Source: Eublepharis macularius (lineage: Eukaryota > Chordata > Lepidosauria > Squamata > Eublepharidae). Taken from it: a stretch of 64,000 nucleotides of DNA. A model generated the notes under the pieces. That model did not search any database, had not been told where the DNA came from, and was given only the letters and a program-made list of their open reading frames with translations. This document shows, in pieces, positions 1-22,599 of this stretch (positions within the stretch are counted from its first letter, which is position 1; the number at the start of each line of letters is the position of its first letter). The stretch covers positions 33,113,001 through 33,177,000 of the forward strand of contig NC_072807.1 in the NCBI RefSeq assembly GCF_028583425.1. The letters run 5' to 3'. Both the position numbers and the translations under genes were made by a program.

Positions 1-2737
1 AGAGGGGAAATTGACAAATCCGATCTCTTTTAAAACTCAGCTTCCTGGCTAACATTGTGATTCCCTTCACGTGCACGTCCTCATGTGATTCGTCTCTTTG
101 TAGCTTGGTTCTCATACTCTTCCTTGCCCCACCCTCAATTCTGGATACGAACCTGTCACATGGTGTTACTGTTAAACAGCAGATACACACTTGGATATAG
201 ATGGGGTGGAAAAAGCAGTAAACCATGGGGGCAAAAGCAAGAAGTACAACCTGTGCCGTTTCTTCACAAAGCTCAAACACACACAAGATAAGCAGCGTGA
301 TCCACTGCAAGCAGAAACTGGTGATGCCACATTTCAAAGGGCCATTGTGAATGGCCGTTGTGATTATCAACAAAATATCACAGACAGGGCTTCTTGCATT
401 GCGTAATCCTTGGCCTAGCTATCTACAGTACAGACAGAGGTTGCAGAGTTTAGGCACAAAAGCCACACTGTCCCTTTCATTCAGAAAAAAAAAACCCTAA
501 ACAGCTCACAAGCTTCAGAGTTTGCCAAAACCTTTCTTCAGGCTGAATATCTATAACATGTTTCTTTCTGCCTAACTTAAGTATCTTTGCCAACGGAGGG
601 GGTCTTGAATCTGACGAAGTGGGCTGCAGACCAGGAAAACTTCCATGACAATAAACCTCTTAATCTCTCTGATGCCACAAGGGCTTTCAAAAGAATAGCT
701 GTGTGATCGTCTGTTGCTGCAAAGTAAAACAAAAATCAAATAGCACTTCTGATGAAGTTGACTCAGAAAAACCTTATGCTGAAATAAATGTGGTTAGCTG
801 TAAAGGTGACACAGGACTTCTGCTTTATTTTGCTACAACAGACTAACACACCTACCCCTCTGCAACTACCTTTAAGACTAACCACCTTCATTTCATCACA
901 AGCTTTCTTGTATCAGACCTCATTTCTTTAGATACACAATACAAACTGAGGGGAAAATTACACCAGCATATATAACTACAATCACAGGGGGAGAACTAGG
1001 CGGAGTGCAGCACATGAAGTTTTGTAGCAAATCATTCCAAATTAGTCCATGTGTAAGGGGCTGGAATGAATGAATGAATGAATGAATGACAAGAATGGGG
1101 TCACAGGTTCCAGTCTCTTGTGGAGTTCAGTTAGAGGGAGAGAAACAAAGTTGAAAAGAGAGAAATGAACATTCTTCAAGGAAGGTTCGGTGTGAAGTTT
1201 GGTTAGTATTCAAAATGCCTCTTCCCAGAGAAGTTTTGTAACTGCATGCATTTAATATAGGATGCCAGTAAGAAGAGATCCTAACTTCATAGCCAGAAAG
1301 ATCTGCTTCTATGTTTTCAAAAGTTGTAACATTCAGCCAGATGAAAAGTTCTGATGAGTTGAAAAGCTTGCACAAGGCTTTCTGTCAATTTGGTCAGTCC
1401 TAATAAAAAAGAATTACATGCATTTTATAATACTTGCAGTCCTAAAGGTGCAACTTGATTTCTGTTTTGACTTTTCTAATACGGCCACCCCTCTGGAATT
1501 TGGAAAAGGAGCCTAGATCTATATAGTCTTGGCTAATGGCGCCACCTGCAGGTCATTTGTGCATCTGCTGCAGAAAGCCATCTAATGGCAAAGCAGGTTC
1601 CCTCTCAGAGATGACCCTGTCTTACCACTGGCCTTTGTCCTAACTAGCAGCAGGTGATTTGTATCTTAGCAAACTGCAAATTGTGCAACACTGGCCAATT
1701 CCACCTATGCTAAAAGAAACCAGCTTTGCAGCTGCGAAGCTTTCAAAGATCACATGTACCAAATCGGCGCATCTCAGAGGCCAACATGCTGGGATGGCCT
1801 CTACTGTTCCTTTGCCATCTCATCCTGGCTAACTCCTGCTTCAAAATAAGCAAACTTCTAATACTGTAAACACCTCTTTGGTCCAGTACTGGGGACATTC
1901 CATTCCATGCTCCTTTCTCAAACCCATTCTGACCACAAAGTTTCGAACAGTTTTGGGAAAGCTTGGAAAGCAACGAGGTAAGTGAGGGGCTGGTGTTTAT
2001 CATGAGCTGGAAGCCAGATCCAGGAATCTCAGATGCTTCAATGAAACTCAGAAAACTGCAAGGGAGCTCAGGGTTTCCACCAAAGTCTTCCCAAAGTATG
2101 AAATTAAACAAAAGTGATGGGGTGTGTGTGAACATATTAGCGGCTGTGAGCATGGTGAAAATTTCCATTGGCATATGCGACTATCCCAATCTGCTGACTT
2201 TAGAAGTTCTTCATAGGACCATTAGCCCAGATGCAAAACTGAATTATTCAAAAAGGCTTTTTACTCAAATGGGAGGGCTGTATTGTAGGGAGGGGGTCTC
2301 AGATGCTTCGCTAATGAGTTAGGGACCATAGACTTCACCGTTATGTTGCCTGACATATTATCTGTTGGTTTAAATACGTACTCCTATGTATTACCTGTGC
2401 TTTATGTTTGCTTTATGTTGTCTAATGTCAATCCTAGAAGCGATTATGTTCTGTTTCAGTATTTTCTTCTACTTTGTATTGGATTCTTGCCAACGCTATG
2501 CCTTTTAAAACTTGTATCTATTTACCCTATGGTATTGTTTATGGAAATGTCCTTGATACTGTAGGGAAATATACTTGATACAGATTGTACTAATCTCATA
2601 CTGTGTAATCTGCCTTGAGTCTCAGTGAGAAAGGCGGACTACAAACAAACAAACATTACAGGAACCTCTTCCCTCCCTTTCTTTGAAAATGGTACAGCCA
2701 GCAGCAATTTGGATCTGTCCCTGCAACAGCTACTCAC
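1..2737 (-). other. PPCDC: PPCDC intron sequence following the first coding exon
   Basis: No exon is recognisable here on either strand. It contains a short (AATG)n run at about 1068-1090, a degenerate fragment of a PLE-type end at about 815-905, and at about 2190-2660 a LINE 3' end that reaches to within about 80 bases of the PPCDC exon. The rest shows nothing identifiable. Confidence 0.6.
2190..2660 (+). repeat. L2/CR1-type LINE 3' end
   Basis: It ends with the tail signature CTTGAGTCTCAGTGAGAAAG followed by GCGGACTACAAACAAACAAA. The same family occurs in the opposite orientation at about 33095-33740 and 33795-34085; for example, the text around 2290-2340 is the complement of the text around 33405-33450. 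Shorter copies of the tail lie at about 9690-9735, 21780-21845 and 41690-41750 on the plus strand, and at about 3060-3095 and 24330-24370 on the minus strand. The exact LINE clade is inferred. Confidence 0.6.
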
Positions 2738-2903
2738 ACCAGGTATCTTCAGAAGCTCTGTCACGAGAAGAGGCAGCTTTAAGGCAGCCACGCTTCCGGT
2801 CACCCCAACAAGTATGTGGACATTCTTCTGTGCAGCAACTGCAGGGCACTGCGGCTGAAGATGAGGTGCTCTATTCATCGTAGTCTTCGGCAGCAGTCAC
2901 ATT
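2738..2903 (-). CDS. PPCDC: PPCDC first coding exon (gene partial in window); coding part 2738-2878
   Basis: Phosphopantothenoylcysteine decarboxylase is the flavin-dependent enzyme that converts 4'-phosphopantothenoylcysteine to 4'-phosphopantetheine in coenzyme A synthesis, in the cytosol. The ATG at 2876-2878 opens 47 codons. Residues 21-44 hold the family's N-terminal Rossmann strand and helix, including the motif HILVGVTGSVAALKLPLL, which is almost identical to the human protein as I recall it. The exon closes after ATA CCT GGT at a consensus donor (GTGAGT, complement of 2732-2737), phase 0. A plausible acceptor (TTGCTGATAG) puts the upstream exon edge at 2903, so 2879-2903 is 5' UTR. 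Later exons, which carry the catalytic His and Cys regions, were not found between 1 and 2737 and should lie left of the window. The gene follows SCAMP5 on the same strand, as in human. Confidence 0.9.
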
Positions 2904-4309
2904 CTATCAGCAAGGACAGAGAAAACAGGGCCTTTACTATATTCATTCATTCATGAAGAGCGAAGGATAAAGGATACGTAATTTGTATCCTGCCCTAACT
3001 CCAAAAAGTTCAGGGCAGCATGCACTTTATTTATCATTTGTTCATCTCCTTCATTTATAATTCCCCTTTCTCAGAGACTCAAGGCAGATTACAATATATA
3101 TATATATTTTAAAAATTTAAAAATCATGCTCACATTTTATCCCCACAACAATCCTGGGAGGTAGACCAGGCTTAGAGAGAACAACTGGCCCAAAATTGCC
3201 CAGCGGGCTTCCAACTTGAGTCTCCTCAGTCCATAATGTGATACTTTAACCATTAGACCACACTGGCTCTCACCATCTAAAACCAGTACAGAGATTTTTA
3301 TTTCTTAGCAGGTTGTCTGGTTTTGAGTTTAGATTTTAATATGGACTAACATAACTACTTGCAGCCTTTGTGGATAGGAAAGGCAGTGGAGGCAGAGAGA
3401 GTGAAGGAACTCTGCACATGCCCAGGGGAAAATTCATATGGCTGACTTCTACATAGCGACTGATACCAGTACTTCACTGGAGAGGATAATTCCAGAAGAT
3501 TAGCCATGTTAATCTGATGCAGCAAAATACAGTGGAACCTTAAAGACTGAACAAATCGATTTCAGCGCCAACTTCTTTGTGCTCATGCCTTGCATCTGAG
3601 GTATGACAACTGATACTGAAAAACATTTTGTTAGTCCTTAAGGTACGACTGGACTCCTGCCTTATTTTCCTGGTAAGGAGAGAACTCTTTCATATCATGG
3701 GGAACTTTTTACCATTACTTTATGCCTTTGGCATCTGCTCCAGCACTGATATCAATCATTTACCAGTGACAATTCTGTACACACTTAAGGGTCATCTCTT
3801 ATTTCCAATCACAAACATTTGGCCTTGGCTTGGACAACCAACTCAAGCACAGGAAATTCCTAGAGAATTAAGAGCAATGCTTGGAGAGCAGAGGGAGCTC
3901 TGCAGAGATGTGCAGCAATAGAGCCCACTTTCTATGTCCTCCAAGGGAATGGATTTCTGTACTCTAGAGATCAATTGCCATTCCAAGAGATCTCCAGGCC
4001 CCACCTGGAGATTAGCAACCCTGGCCTCTACCCACACCAACAGCAGTCACACTGTGTAACCTGCCTTGAAAGAAAGCTCTGCACATGCTCAAGGAAACAT
4101 TTTGCTGCTTCTTGAGATATCTGGCCCATGCCCTGACATTGGTACCAGCTATCCACTGGTGAGAGAATTCTGCACACGCCCAGAGGAAGTTTCTGTGAAA
4201 CTTCACACGCACCTACCCTCTCGCCCTGACACCAGTGAAGCCTCCTGCAACACAACACAACACTCTGCCTGCAAGAAAGCAAAGGCAGAGGACTCCCCCT
4301 CCCCTCAAA
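2904..4309 (-). other. PPCDC: PPCDC 5' intron or leader region with old repeats
   Basis: This separates the first coding exon from the CpG-rich promoter and is probably intron 1 of PPCDC. It holds a minus-strand LINE tail with (TA)n at about 3060-3115, a reversed tRNA-type SINE at about 3120-3275, a worn PLE-type end at about 3500-3665, and the right-hand end of a TAGGGTTGCCAG-type hAT element at about 3958-4025. The donor of a non-coding exon 1 could not be fixed. One candidate lies at about 4209-4216 (complement reads GTAGGT). Confidence 0.45.
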
Positions 4310-4800
4310 AACAGCCACAGTCGCGTACGCTATGACGTCACTCCGCGCGACCCTGTCGGCCTCCTCGAAGAGACTTCGGTTCCTTTCCCCGAGGCCAGTT
4401 GCGAACGCGCAGGCGCACATCGCCTCCGGAAATGTGGGTCCCGTTTCCGAAAATAGCTGCAGCCCGTACGCGCCTGAAGCATTCTGGGAGTTGCAGTTCT
4501 CCATTGGACATTTCCTCTCAAGGAAACAGGGGCGGGGGAGGAAAGCATCCCAGAAGTATCCCATTAGTAGCTCTTATTTGCCTTTCCGTTCTCAAACCGA
4601 AACTGGGAGGGGGGAAAAAGAAAGGAGAATTTTTGCATAGAGATGCTAAGGCCTAAAGTGACGCTATTAATTCATGGACGACGGCGGATGTATATCTTTC
4701 CGGAAGTTGTCACTATGGAATGCTCTAGGTTTTCTTCTTGATGATGCTCGTCGGCCTCCCCCTGGGTTTCCTTGGGATTGTGGGAGTTGTAGTTCTACTG
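4310..4800. promoter_or_regulatory. PPCDC: CpG-rich promoter, probably of PPCDC
   Basis: The stretch is rich in CpG, unlike its surroundings. It carries a palindromic CRE (TGACGTCA, 4333-4340), an ETS site (CCGGAAGT, 4700-4707), and two matches to the ZNF143/Staf SBS motif: GCATTCTGGGAGTTGCAGT at 4479-4497 and GGATTGTGGGAGTTGTAGT at 4775-4793. An inverted CCAAT box lies near 4500-4507. This set of motifs is typical of TATA-less housekeeping promoters. Its position about 1.5 kb upstream of the PPCDC coding start fits a non-coding first exon here. The transcription start itself is not determined. Confidence 0.65.
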
Positions 4801-5530
4801 CTGTTCTGTTGTAAAACTTGAGCGGAAGAGGCCTGCCCTGAGCTTACAATGGCTGTGCAGTAGGGTACGGTGGTTAGAGTGTCATACTGCGCCTGGAAAT
4901 ATCTGAGCTCAAACCGCCACACTCGGTCCTATCTTTCCTGAAGCTTCTTGGGCTTGTAAGGTAGCAGCACTCTGTGCGGTTGTCAACCTCCAGGTGGGGA
5001 CTGGTGATCTCCCAGAATTGCAACTGATCTCCAAGCCTCATATTTTATCCTGGAGAAAACTGCTGCTTTGGAGGGTGGACTCTGGGGTATTATACCCTGC
5101 TGAGGTCCCTCCCCAAACTCCACCCGCTTCAGTCTCTCCACACCTCCCAAATCTCCAGGAATTTCCCAACTTAGATCTTACAACCCTACCTGGGGAGGGC
5201 CAAGTATGTCACTTTGAGCTTCTTCAAGAAAGAGGGACATACAATCTAAAAAATAAATACTGAACGGCACCCCAAATAAATAATCCCCAATCAAAACAAA
5301 AAAGAAGCTTGCAGCCAATGTTTTGGCTAGTAAATTCTATCCCATGCCAACTGCCCCAACACTGAAAACTATGGAAGAATCTCTCCACATCCTCACCTTC
5401 TAGAGCCCCTAATTCCCTCCTGCTTATTTCTCTCCATCTTCCTTTCTTCCCCTTTTCCCCCTCCTGCGCACCTCTTCCATGTCCGTACCACTTGCGGTGT
5501 GGTGTTACAATACAAGACCACCCAAAGGTA
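4801..5530. other. Spacer between the PPCDC promoter and the SCAMP5 3' end
   Basis: It contains a partial tRNA-type SINE at about 4857-4965 and an hAT-type short element at about 4976-5188 (ends resemble GGTTGTCAACCTCC and ACAACCCTA). The remaining about 340 bases show no recognisable gene. Confidence 0.5.
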
Positions 5531-8500
5531 CAATCTTTGATAGAACTTTTTTTATTAGTCTCCAGATTGACACAGTTTCATCGGGGACAAACATGGAATG
5601 ACTAGATAATCACAAGTGGTCCCCATATTTTAAAAGTCCGTTTTCTCTCCCTGCCCCCGTTTTTATATAGAACGTGGTTTTTTGTTTTTTAATTCTGTTG
5701 TCAATAAAAGTACACCGACATGATTACTTATGGCACCACAGCTACTCTGGGAGTCTAGGACAAGAAACGCGGAAAAGGATCACCAGGTCTTTTCTGTACA
5801 GTGCCAGGGTGGAGTTGAGCGAAGGGCAGATCTCTGTCATGCCAAAAGAAGAGCAAATCCCAAGGGATTCAGTGCAAGCATTCCAAAGTCACCGACCTTT
5901 CTTTCTTACAAAGTTAGTCATTGCAAACCTTCTTAACTTACTCCAGCTATGGCGCCAACCGATGAAAGCTACTCAGCCACTGGTGAAAACAGCCCTGCTA
6001 ATCTAATCCATGCTCATCATCCCCAATGTAGTTGCCACCTTTCCCTGGCTGAGATTCAGGGCTTTCTCAGAGCATCATCTCAGGATCCAGGCTGCTTCCA
6101 CACAGCTGTTTTGTTACACCCTGGCTCTCCAACTGGAGGCTTTTATTTTTCCAGAGCACCCATCTTGCATTGTTTTACAGTGGTTCTCCTGTATCTTTCC
6201 GTAGTTCCCCCAAACCTGCCTGGGTCTGATCATTCCAGAAAGATTGTACTCGGAGTGGGTTTTCCCACTGAGAGGATGGGAAAGTGTGAATTTTTAACTT
6301 CCCAAGTTAACACCTTTCCCCCTTTTTCCCCTCTTGCACCTGCCATCACACACTGGGCAAGCTTTTGCTGACATTCTAAATCAATTGTCACTATAGCGTT
6401 ACGACCCAATAGTGCTATATAGCTACTACAGATTAAAAGCTCTCTGGTGGCATGTGAAATAGCAGACAATCAGGGATACCATGAAAAATCCCCCTATGAT
6501 TGGGCCATGACAACATGTGGATGCTTTTTAAAAAGCACTGGTAGCCAAAGCAGACAAAAACCTCGGTGTGGAAGTAGATGGAATCAGACTGCATGGATTC
6601 CAGACAGTTCAAACAGGGAAACTGAGTCAAGTCAAAGTTTAAACTCCACCTGCTCAAAACAGAAGCCCTGTTTGCAAGTTCACAGTGTACACTTGATTTT
6701 TTTAAACGTGCATTTAGTAATTCTTGTGATATATTCAACGCACGTATAGCTGAATGTGTTATACAAATCCCACGTTTATCCAGGGACTGCGTCCTGGTTT
6801 TATGTTGAGCAGTTGTTGGCTCTTTCTAATAAACAGATGTACGCATGTACATGAAGGATGCATGTGTGTTTCCTGTAACGTGTGAACAGGGCTTGAATTG
6901 GCAGCATCTATCTCTGAGTAGGAAGCACTTTTCTGTTAAAAAATGTGAATCTCACAGAATTCTACACATTAGGCTCAAACACTGAAACAAGGAGATGGAT
7001 GGATGCTTAAAATAATAAGTTTTAGATTTCCTGCCACAAGCTTTCATGTCTCAGATAGGTAATGCCATTTCTCAGTTCCCAAACAATGGGAGGAAATGTG
7101 AATAGGTTAAAAATAATAACCGCACTTGAGGAGTGGGGGAGAGAGCTAGAAGGTAAGAGTAGAACACTGCATAGCTGAATGAAGTCAGAAAGCACCCATC
7201 TATGGGATAGTCTGATCCTCACAGGATTATGAAGCTTAATTAGATTATTCGATTAAGTAGTTCCTCCAGGGTAACTAGAGGGCACGCATGAACACACACG
7301 AGTACTGCCAAAACAATGAGACGGTTGCTTTGTGATACATACAAAAGTTAAAGTGAACGAGCGCTCTTTCTTGACCAGAGAGCGACATTAAATTCTAAAG
7401 GTGGGATCTTAAAGGGTTTTTAGTTAGGTGTGTAAAAGAACAGAGAAGGTGGAAGAAAGCAACAGAATAAAGGAGAGGAGAAGATCGAAACCATTCAAGC
7501 AAAGATAAGTTTCCCCTCTCAGTACAGAAACGCTTCCCAGCAACCTGAACATCAAGGGATTCAAGTTGTTTTTTTCTTTATACAACAAGAAATAAATCCT
7601 ATCTTCGCTTCATTTTTAAAAAAGCTTTGTGGGGCCCTGGTTTGGGTCAGCAAAAGCGATCTAACTCTTCCTTTCCCACGTGGTTTTGCCAGTCAAAACT
7701 GTCCTCCCCATTTCTAATGCTGTTATTATCCTCAATAGAAAGATGGACAACCTTTTTTTGTTTTGTTTTCAGAGCTAATAACAGCCAACAAAACCAGAAG
7801 GGGAAAAGCATTAGACCCTGTCTCTTCCCTTGCACCCAATCCTGTGCAACTCATATGACTTCTATGAGAATTTTTTTAAATACTGGGAGGATCGCGCGAC
7901 ACAGATCTGTTGGTGCTGATGCAGAAAAAGCATGGATTTTAAAAACAGCAGAGTTAATAGGGATTAAGAAAACGCCATCAGTGGTTTGAGGGGATGATTT
8001 CCCACATTACAACACGTGCAGGTGGAAAACTTGCAGTTCAGAAGTTGCTTTCGCTCTGGGCCATCAACCCAGATGTGGGTTTCGCATTCCTCTCATAATG
8101 CAGGAAGCAGCCTTAGTGTTTTCTGCCTTCGCTATCCCCCCCAAATACTACAAGGATAAGAGCCTTTTTTGAGGCACCACCCAGTTCAGAAACTCACAGA
8201 GTTGCTCCACGCAACAGCATAAGGTAGAAAAGCTGCCTGCCTTAGATTTCCAGCCGGCCAACCTGCCTCTGTTTAAGTGCCAGCCTAGGAGACTCTTCTG
8301 CCACACAAAAAGCGTATGGATGCCAGAAGGGTCTCAGAGTTCTGCAGCTTCCTCCATCCAGCAGATATGATGTCCTTGGTGGGCAGATAGGTCTATGCAT
8401 GGTTCAACTGATCACCTAGGAGCAACTGCAGCTCACCCAGGTGAATAGAAAACTACACAATTGCTAAAGCACTCCTTTTAAAGCTACACTCTACACTCAG

Positions 8501-9419
8501 CTGGATTTTATATACTCTTTCCCCTGCGCAGCACCAACCTGTCAAGATGCAAGGGATCCAATGAAGAGAACCCACAACGTCAGCTGGGAAATTTAAAAGT
8601 GGTTGTTTTGGATGGGAGGAAGACTTGGTTGTAATATGATGAATTTCACACTGCATAGCAGAGGTCTCCACAATAATGCCAGATGAATCATCTCTTTGAA
8701 AGTCACACACAATTATCATCTTCCTAGTAAGGACGCTAGAAGGAAAAAATATTATTTTGCTCACAAGCATGTGGTTAAGATGCTCTGTGGACTCCGACAT
8801 GAGGATGGCAGGTGGGGGAGCGTTGGGCGCCCTTGGCTAGAGGAAGAGCAGGAATTAAGTGCTAATAAGGCAGCCATCCAAAATATCTTAGGCATTGCAA
8901 CCTCCTGGGACAGGATGAATGAAGCCAAAATCTCACCAAAAGGGCAGCCAACGTGGTTTTCGTTTTTGCTAGCCATTTGGGGGCTGCTCAGTTTCCCCGC
9001 CCTCCCTGCCCAACGTAGCTATGAGTACCACCTACCACCACAGTAATTTTAAAAAAACCACCACTGCACACAATTTCACAGAGGGGAAAAAACAGTTCAG
9101 CGCACGCACACACGATTACTACAGCACAAACACCATTGTCCTGCAGCTCAAACTCACGGCTTCTTCAAACGGAAAAGGGAGAAAATATATATCATCTCCA
9201 AGGATGCGAACCCCGAAAAAGGATCCCGTTCCAAAGTCAAAAGGAGGAGGGAGAATAAATATCTGACACGCCTCCTCCGTCAGGAAAGTTATTATACATC
9301 TGGCTCTGCCCTCCCCACCCCAACACAGCGGAATCCACACTCTCTCATACACACACATTCAGTCACACAACAAGCCCTGCTCCAGTTCCTCCCGCCCACC
9401 TCAAGCCATAACTCTCCCT
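5531..9419 (-). other. SCAMP5: Probable SCAMP5 3' UTR (about 3.9 kb)
   Basis: The stop codon of SCAMP5 is at 9420-9422. Going downstream on the minus strand, a clean AATAAA lies at 5551-5556, with T-rich and GT-rich text beyond it. Few recognisable mobile elements occur between 5560 and 9400, in contrast to the flanks, as expected of a long brain-type 3' UTR. Human SCAMP5 also has a long 3' UTR and ends close to PPCDC. An alternative AATAAA (complement of TTTATT near 6140) could give a shorter form. Extent is inferred. Confidence 0.5.
5551..5556 (-). terminator. SCAMP5: Candidate distal polyadenylation signal of SCAMP5
   Basis: The complement reads AATAAA followed by further A residues. It is placed about 3.9 kb past the stop codon and about 730 bases before the PPCDC promoter. 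Cleavage would fall at about 5525-5540. Confidence 0.5.
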
Positions 9420-19958
<10,539 letters not shown>

Positions 19959-19965
<7 letters not shown>

Positions 19966-20025
19966 GGCGGCTCTTGCTTTTTATGCCACAGCCTGACAGA
20001 AGAACCCTTCACAGCACCACCAAAG
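19959..20025 (-). CDS. SCAMP5: SCAMP5 exon 2: start codon exon (coding 19959-19965)
   Basis: It contains only seven coding bases, ATG GGA G, giving Met-Gly and the first base of Glu3. The start sits in a strong context, GCCGCCATGG. The donor reads GTAGGA, and the likely acceptor is CCTGTTCTCTTTCAG, making a 67-base exon. Human SCAMP5 begins MAEKVNNF and this gives MGEKVNNF, so the total is exactly 235 residues. That agreement is the main reason for choosing this start. Confidence 0.85.
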
Positions 20026-20993
20026 CTGAAAGAGAACAGGAGAAAGCTGTTAGGTTAAAAGGAAATGGAGTTCTTTTAAAAAGTACAGGAAACAAGCACA
20101 TTCATTTTCCGCTTAACTTTCCTGCTTCTAACAGCTGGACCATAACCCACATACAACAGTTCAGTCTTAATTCAGGTTTGAAAGAAAAATGAGCCCCCCT
20201 TGGAATTATGCCGGCCTGCCTACTGCGTTCCAGTCCTAGAACTGGGAAAGCGTGTGCTGAAGTCCACACAAAATCTTCCTACCAGTCTCCAAGCACAACT
20301 GATCTTTGCCAGTTTCCAAGGTCTCAAGCCTGTGTTCCTACCAGAGATGTGTTTTTTTTAAAAAAAAAAAATCCTAGCAACATGGGATAGCCATCATTTG
20401 GCTCTGGCACTTTCTGGCTGACCTACATCTGACCTCCGATAACCCTTTTGTGCCATATTCCAGAGAAAGGGATCAGCCATCCTTGGAAAAGGACCGGAAC
20501 AGCCACACGAGAGGAGTCAGCTCAACTTCCAAGAGTCAGGCAGGCAGGCAGCCCTTGTGGGAGTTTTGGGCTTCACTGTGTGCTTTCCAGGAGATGAGTC
20601 AGAGAAAGCAAGAGATTCAGGCATTAATAGCCAAATGAAACACACACAGCAGGACCCACTTGGGGGAACAAGTCTTTCTTTGCTGTATTGATTAGCTAGT
20701 TGTTTGGTTTCTTTCCCCCAGGTTTCAGAGACGGCGAAACCAGCTTTCCCAGCTTCACTAAAATGAGGAGGGAAGACAGGCAGATAGGAACCATCCAGCC
20801 CAAATCCACTCCCACCCCCCTCAAGGACACATTACAAAATGGTCCCCCAGCCTCCCATCAAAAATGAAAACACAAAAGGGCACTCTAGACAAGGCAACTA
20901 TTTATACAGGAAGTTCCACCGTAGTGTAACAGAATGGATCAGGAATGCATTTTCCATGAGGTTAAAAGGTACCTAAGTATATGGTTGCAAACG

Positions 20994-21610
20994 AAAAAAT
21001 AGGAGACAGAATCGGGTATTGGCAAGCTCTTTTTTCATTTTCATTTGTGTGCGGATTTTTAATATAAACGTAATATAAAGCATTATTGCTATCCAAAACC
21101 ATTTCTGTGAACCAATTTCAGCAGTTCAACTTAAGTAAATTTCTTATTGATGGCAACTATATGGAGTCTAACATTTTTATCATACAGTAGATTCCATCCA
21201 TTCACTATACTTTTCTAACTAAGTTGTCCTACATGCAAGTACATGTTTTTACTGTTGTCTGTCTTCTGTGCTGTTCCTGTAAGTTTGCTATTAAAATACA
21301 ATCAAAAAATAGGAGACAGAATCGGGTATTGGCAAGCTCTTTTTTCATTTTCATTTGTGTGCGGATTTTTAATATAAACGTAATATAAAGCATTATTGCT
21401 ATCCAAAACCATTTCTGTGAACCAATTTCAGCAGTTCAACTTAAGTAAATTTCTTATTGATGGCAACTATATGGAGTCTAACATTTTTATCATACAGTAG
21501 ATTCCATCCATTCACTATACTTTTCTAACTAAGTTGTCCTACATGCAAGTACATGTTTTTACTGTTGTCTGTCTTCTGTGCTGTTCCTGTAAGTTTGCTA
21601 TTAAAATACA
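20994..21610. repeat. Perfect tandem duplication, period 310 bp, two copies
   Basis: The 300 bases from 21001 to 21300 recur base for base at 21311-21610, joined by a 10-base linker that repeats the AAAAAAT preceding copy 1. Each copy runs from AGGAGACAGAATCGGGTATT to TTTGCTATTAAAATACA. No coding content is recognised. The unit could be a retroelement tail, since it ends A-rich, but I cannot assign it. Confidence 0.95.
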
Positions 21611-22319
21611 TGAAATAAAAAAGGAATGCATTTTTATAAAGGGTTGATGCTTATTGCACTGTTTATCATACGTAGTGTCTTGCTCTTTCTATATAGTCCT
21701 CTCTCATTGTTTCAGGCTTCTGTGATCCCAGTCCTATTACACTGCTTATTAGATATCTCGTTCTATTAATTGCATTGACTTACCCTGTGTAATATGCCTC
21801 AAGTCTCAGCGAGAAAGGTGGACTATCAATAATGCAAGTAAATAAATAGATTTCATTCTTTGCGCTGTTTATGGTTTGTCACATCTTACACTTCTTTTAT
21901 GGTTTGCATTTGTGTCTAACTTTGTAATTCTACTTTTATTGCATTGTTTAGTGGAGGTCTAATGGTTGTAATTCACCTCAAGCCTTAGCAAGAAAGACGG
22001 GCGACAAAAAAGGAAATGAAATCAATCAGTACTGATGATACATGTGTATGATGCTCAGATTTCAGGCATGCATTCCATTAGATTTTTGTTTCTGATGGCT
22101 GCCAACCAGCTCCTTAATGCTAGGTTTAATTCCTATTTGCTGTGTGTCACTATTTGAGGGCTGGGGGAGGGGGTTAAAATCTGACCCTCAGGGTGGGATG
22201 AGCAATTTAAAACAACTCTCCTCCACTGGTTGTCAGTGTAAGGGGGAAGAAAAAGCTGCCGCAAACCCCAAATGTCCTCAACAAGTCTGAATGCCCCCTA
22301 AGATTCGGAGACCACTCAT

Positions 22320-22525
22320 GAGCAGAGACCTAAATAGCCTGATCTTGTCAGATCTCAGAAGCTAAGCAGGGTCGGCCTTGGTTAGTAACTGGATGGGAGA
22401 CTTCCAATGAAGACCAGGGCTGCAGAAGCAGCCAATGGCAAACCTCCTCTGTTAATCTCTTGCTCTGAAACCCTCAGCAGGGGTCCCATAAGCCAGCTAT
22501 GACTTGACGGCACTCTCTACCATGA
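22320..22525 (+). repeat. 5S rRNA-derived SINE, copy 1
   Basis: The head copies the 5S rRNA internal promoter region: GATCTTGTCAGATCTCAGAA, GCTAAGCAGGGTCGGCCTTG, GTTAGTAACTGGATGGGAGA. A body and tail with GGCAAACCTCCTCTG and TATGACTTGACGGCAC follow. Confidence 0.85.
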
Positions 22526-22599
22526 AAAGAATATACTGATAATACAGGGCAAAAGACCCTGGTTGTAGAAGGGATAGGACAAAAACAGCCCTGACCTGG

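Noticed and set aside
1-2737. Search for PPCDC exons carrying the catalytic residues
   Set aside because: No minus-strand text matching the expected next exon was found, so those exons are taken to lie outside the window.
4028-4564. A 178-codon open frame on minus next to the PPCDC promoter
   Set aside because: It spans an hAT fragment, worn repeat and CpG-rich promoter DNA, with no recognisable domain.
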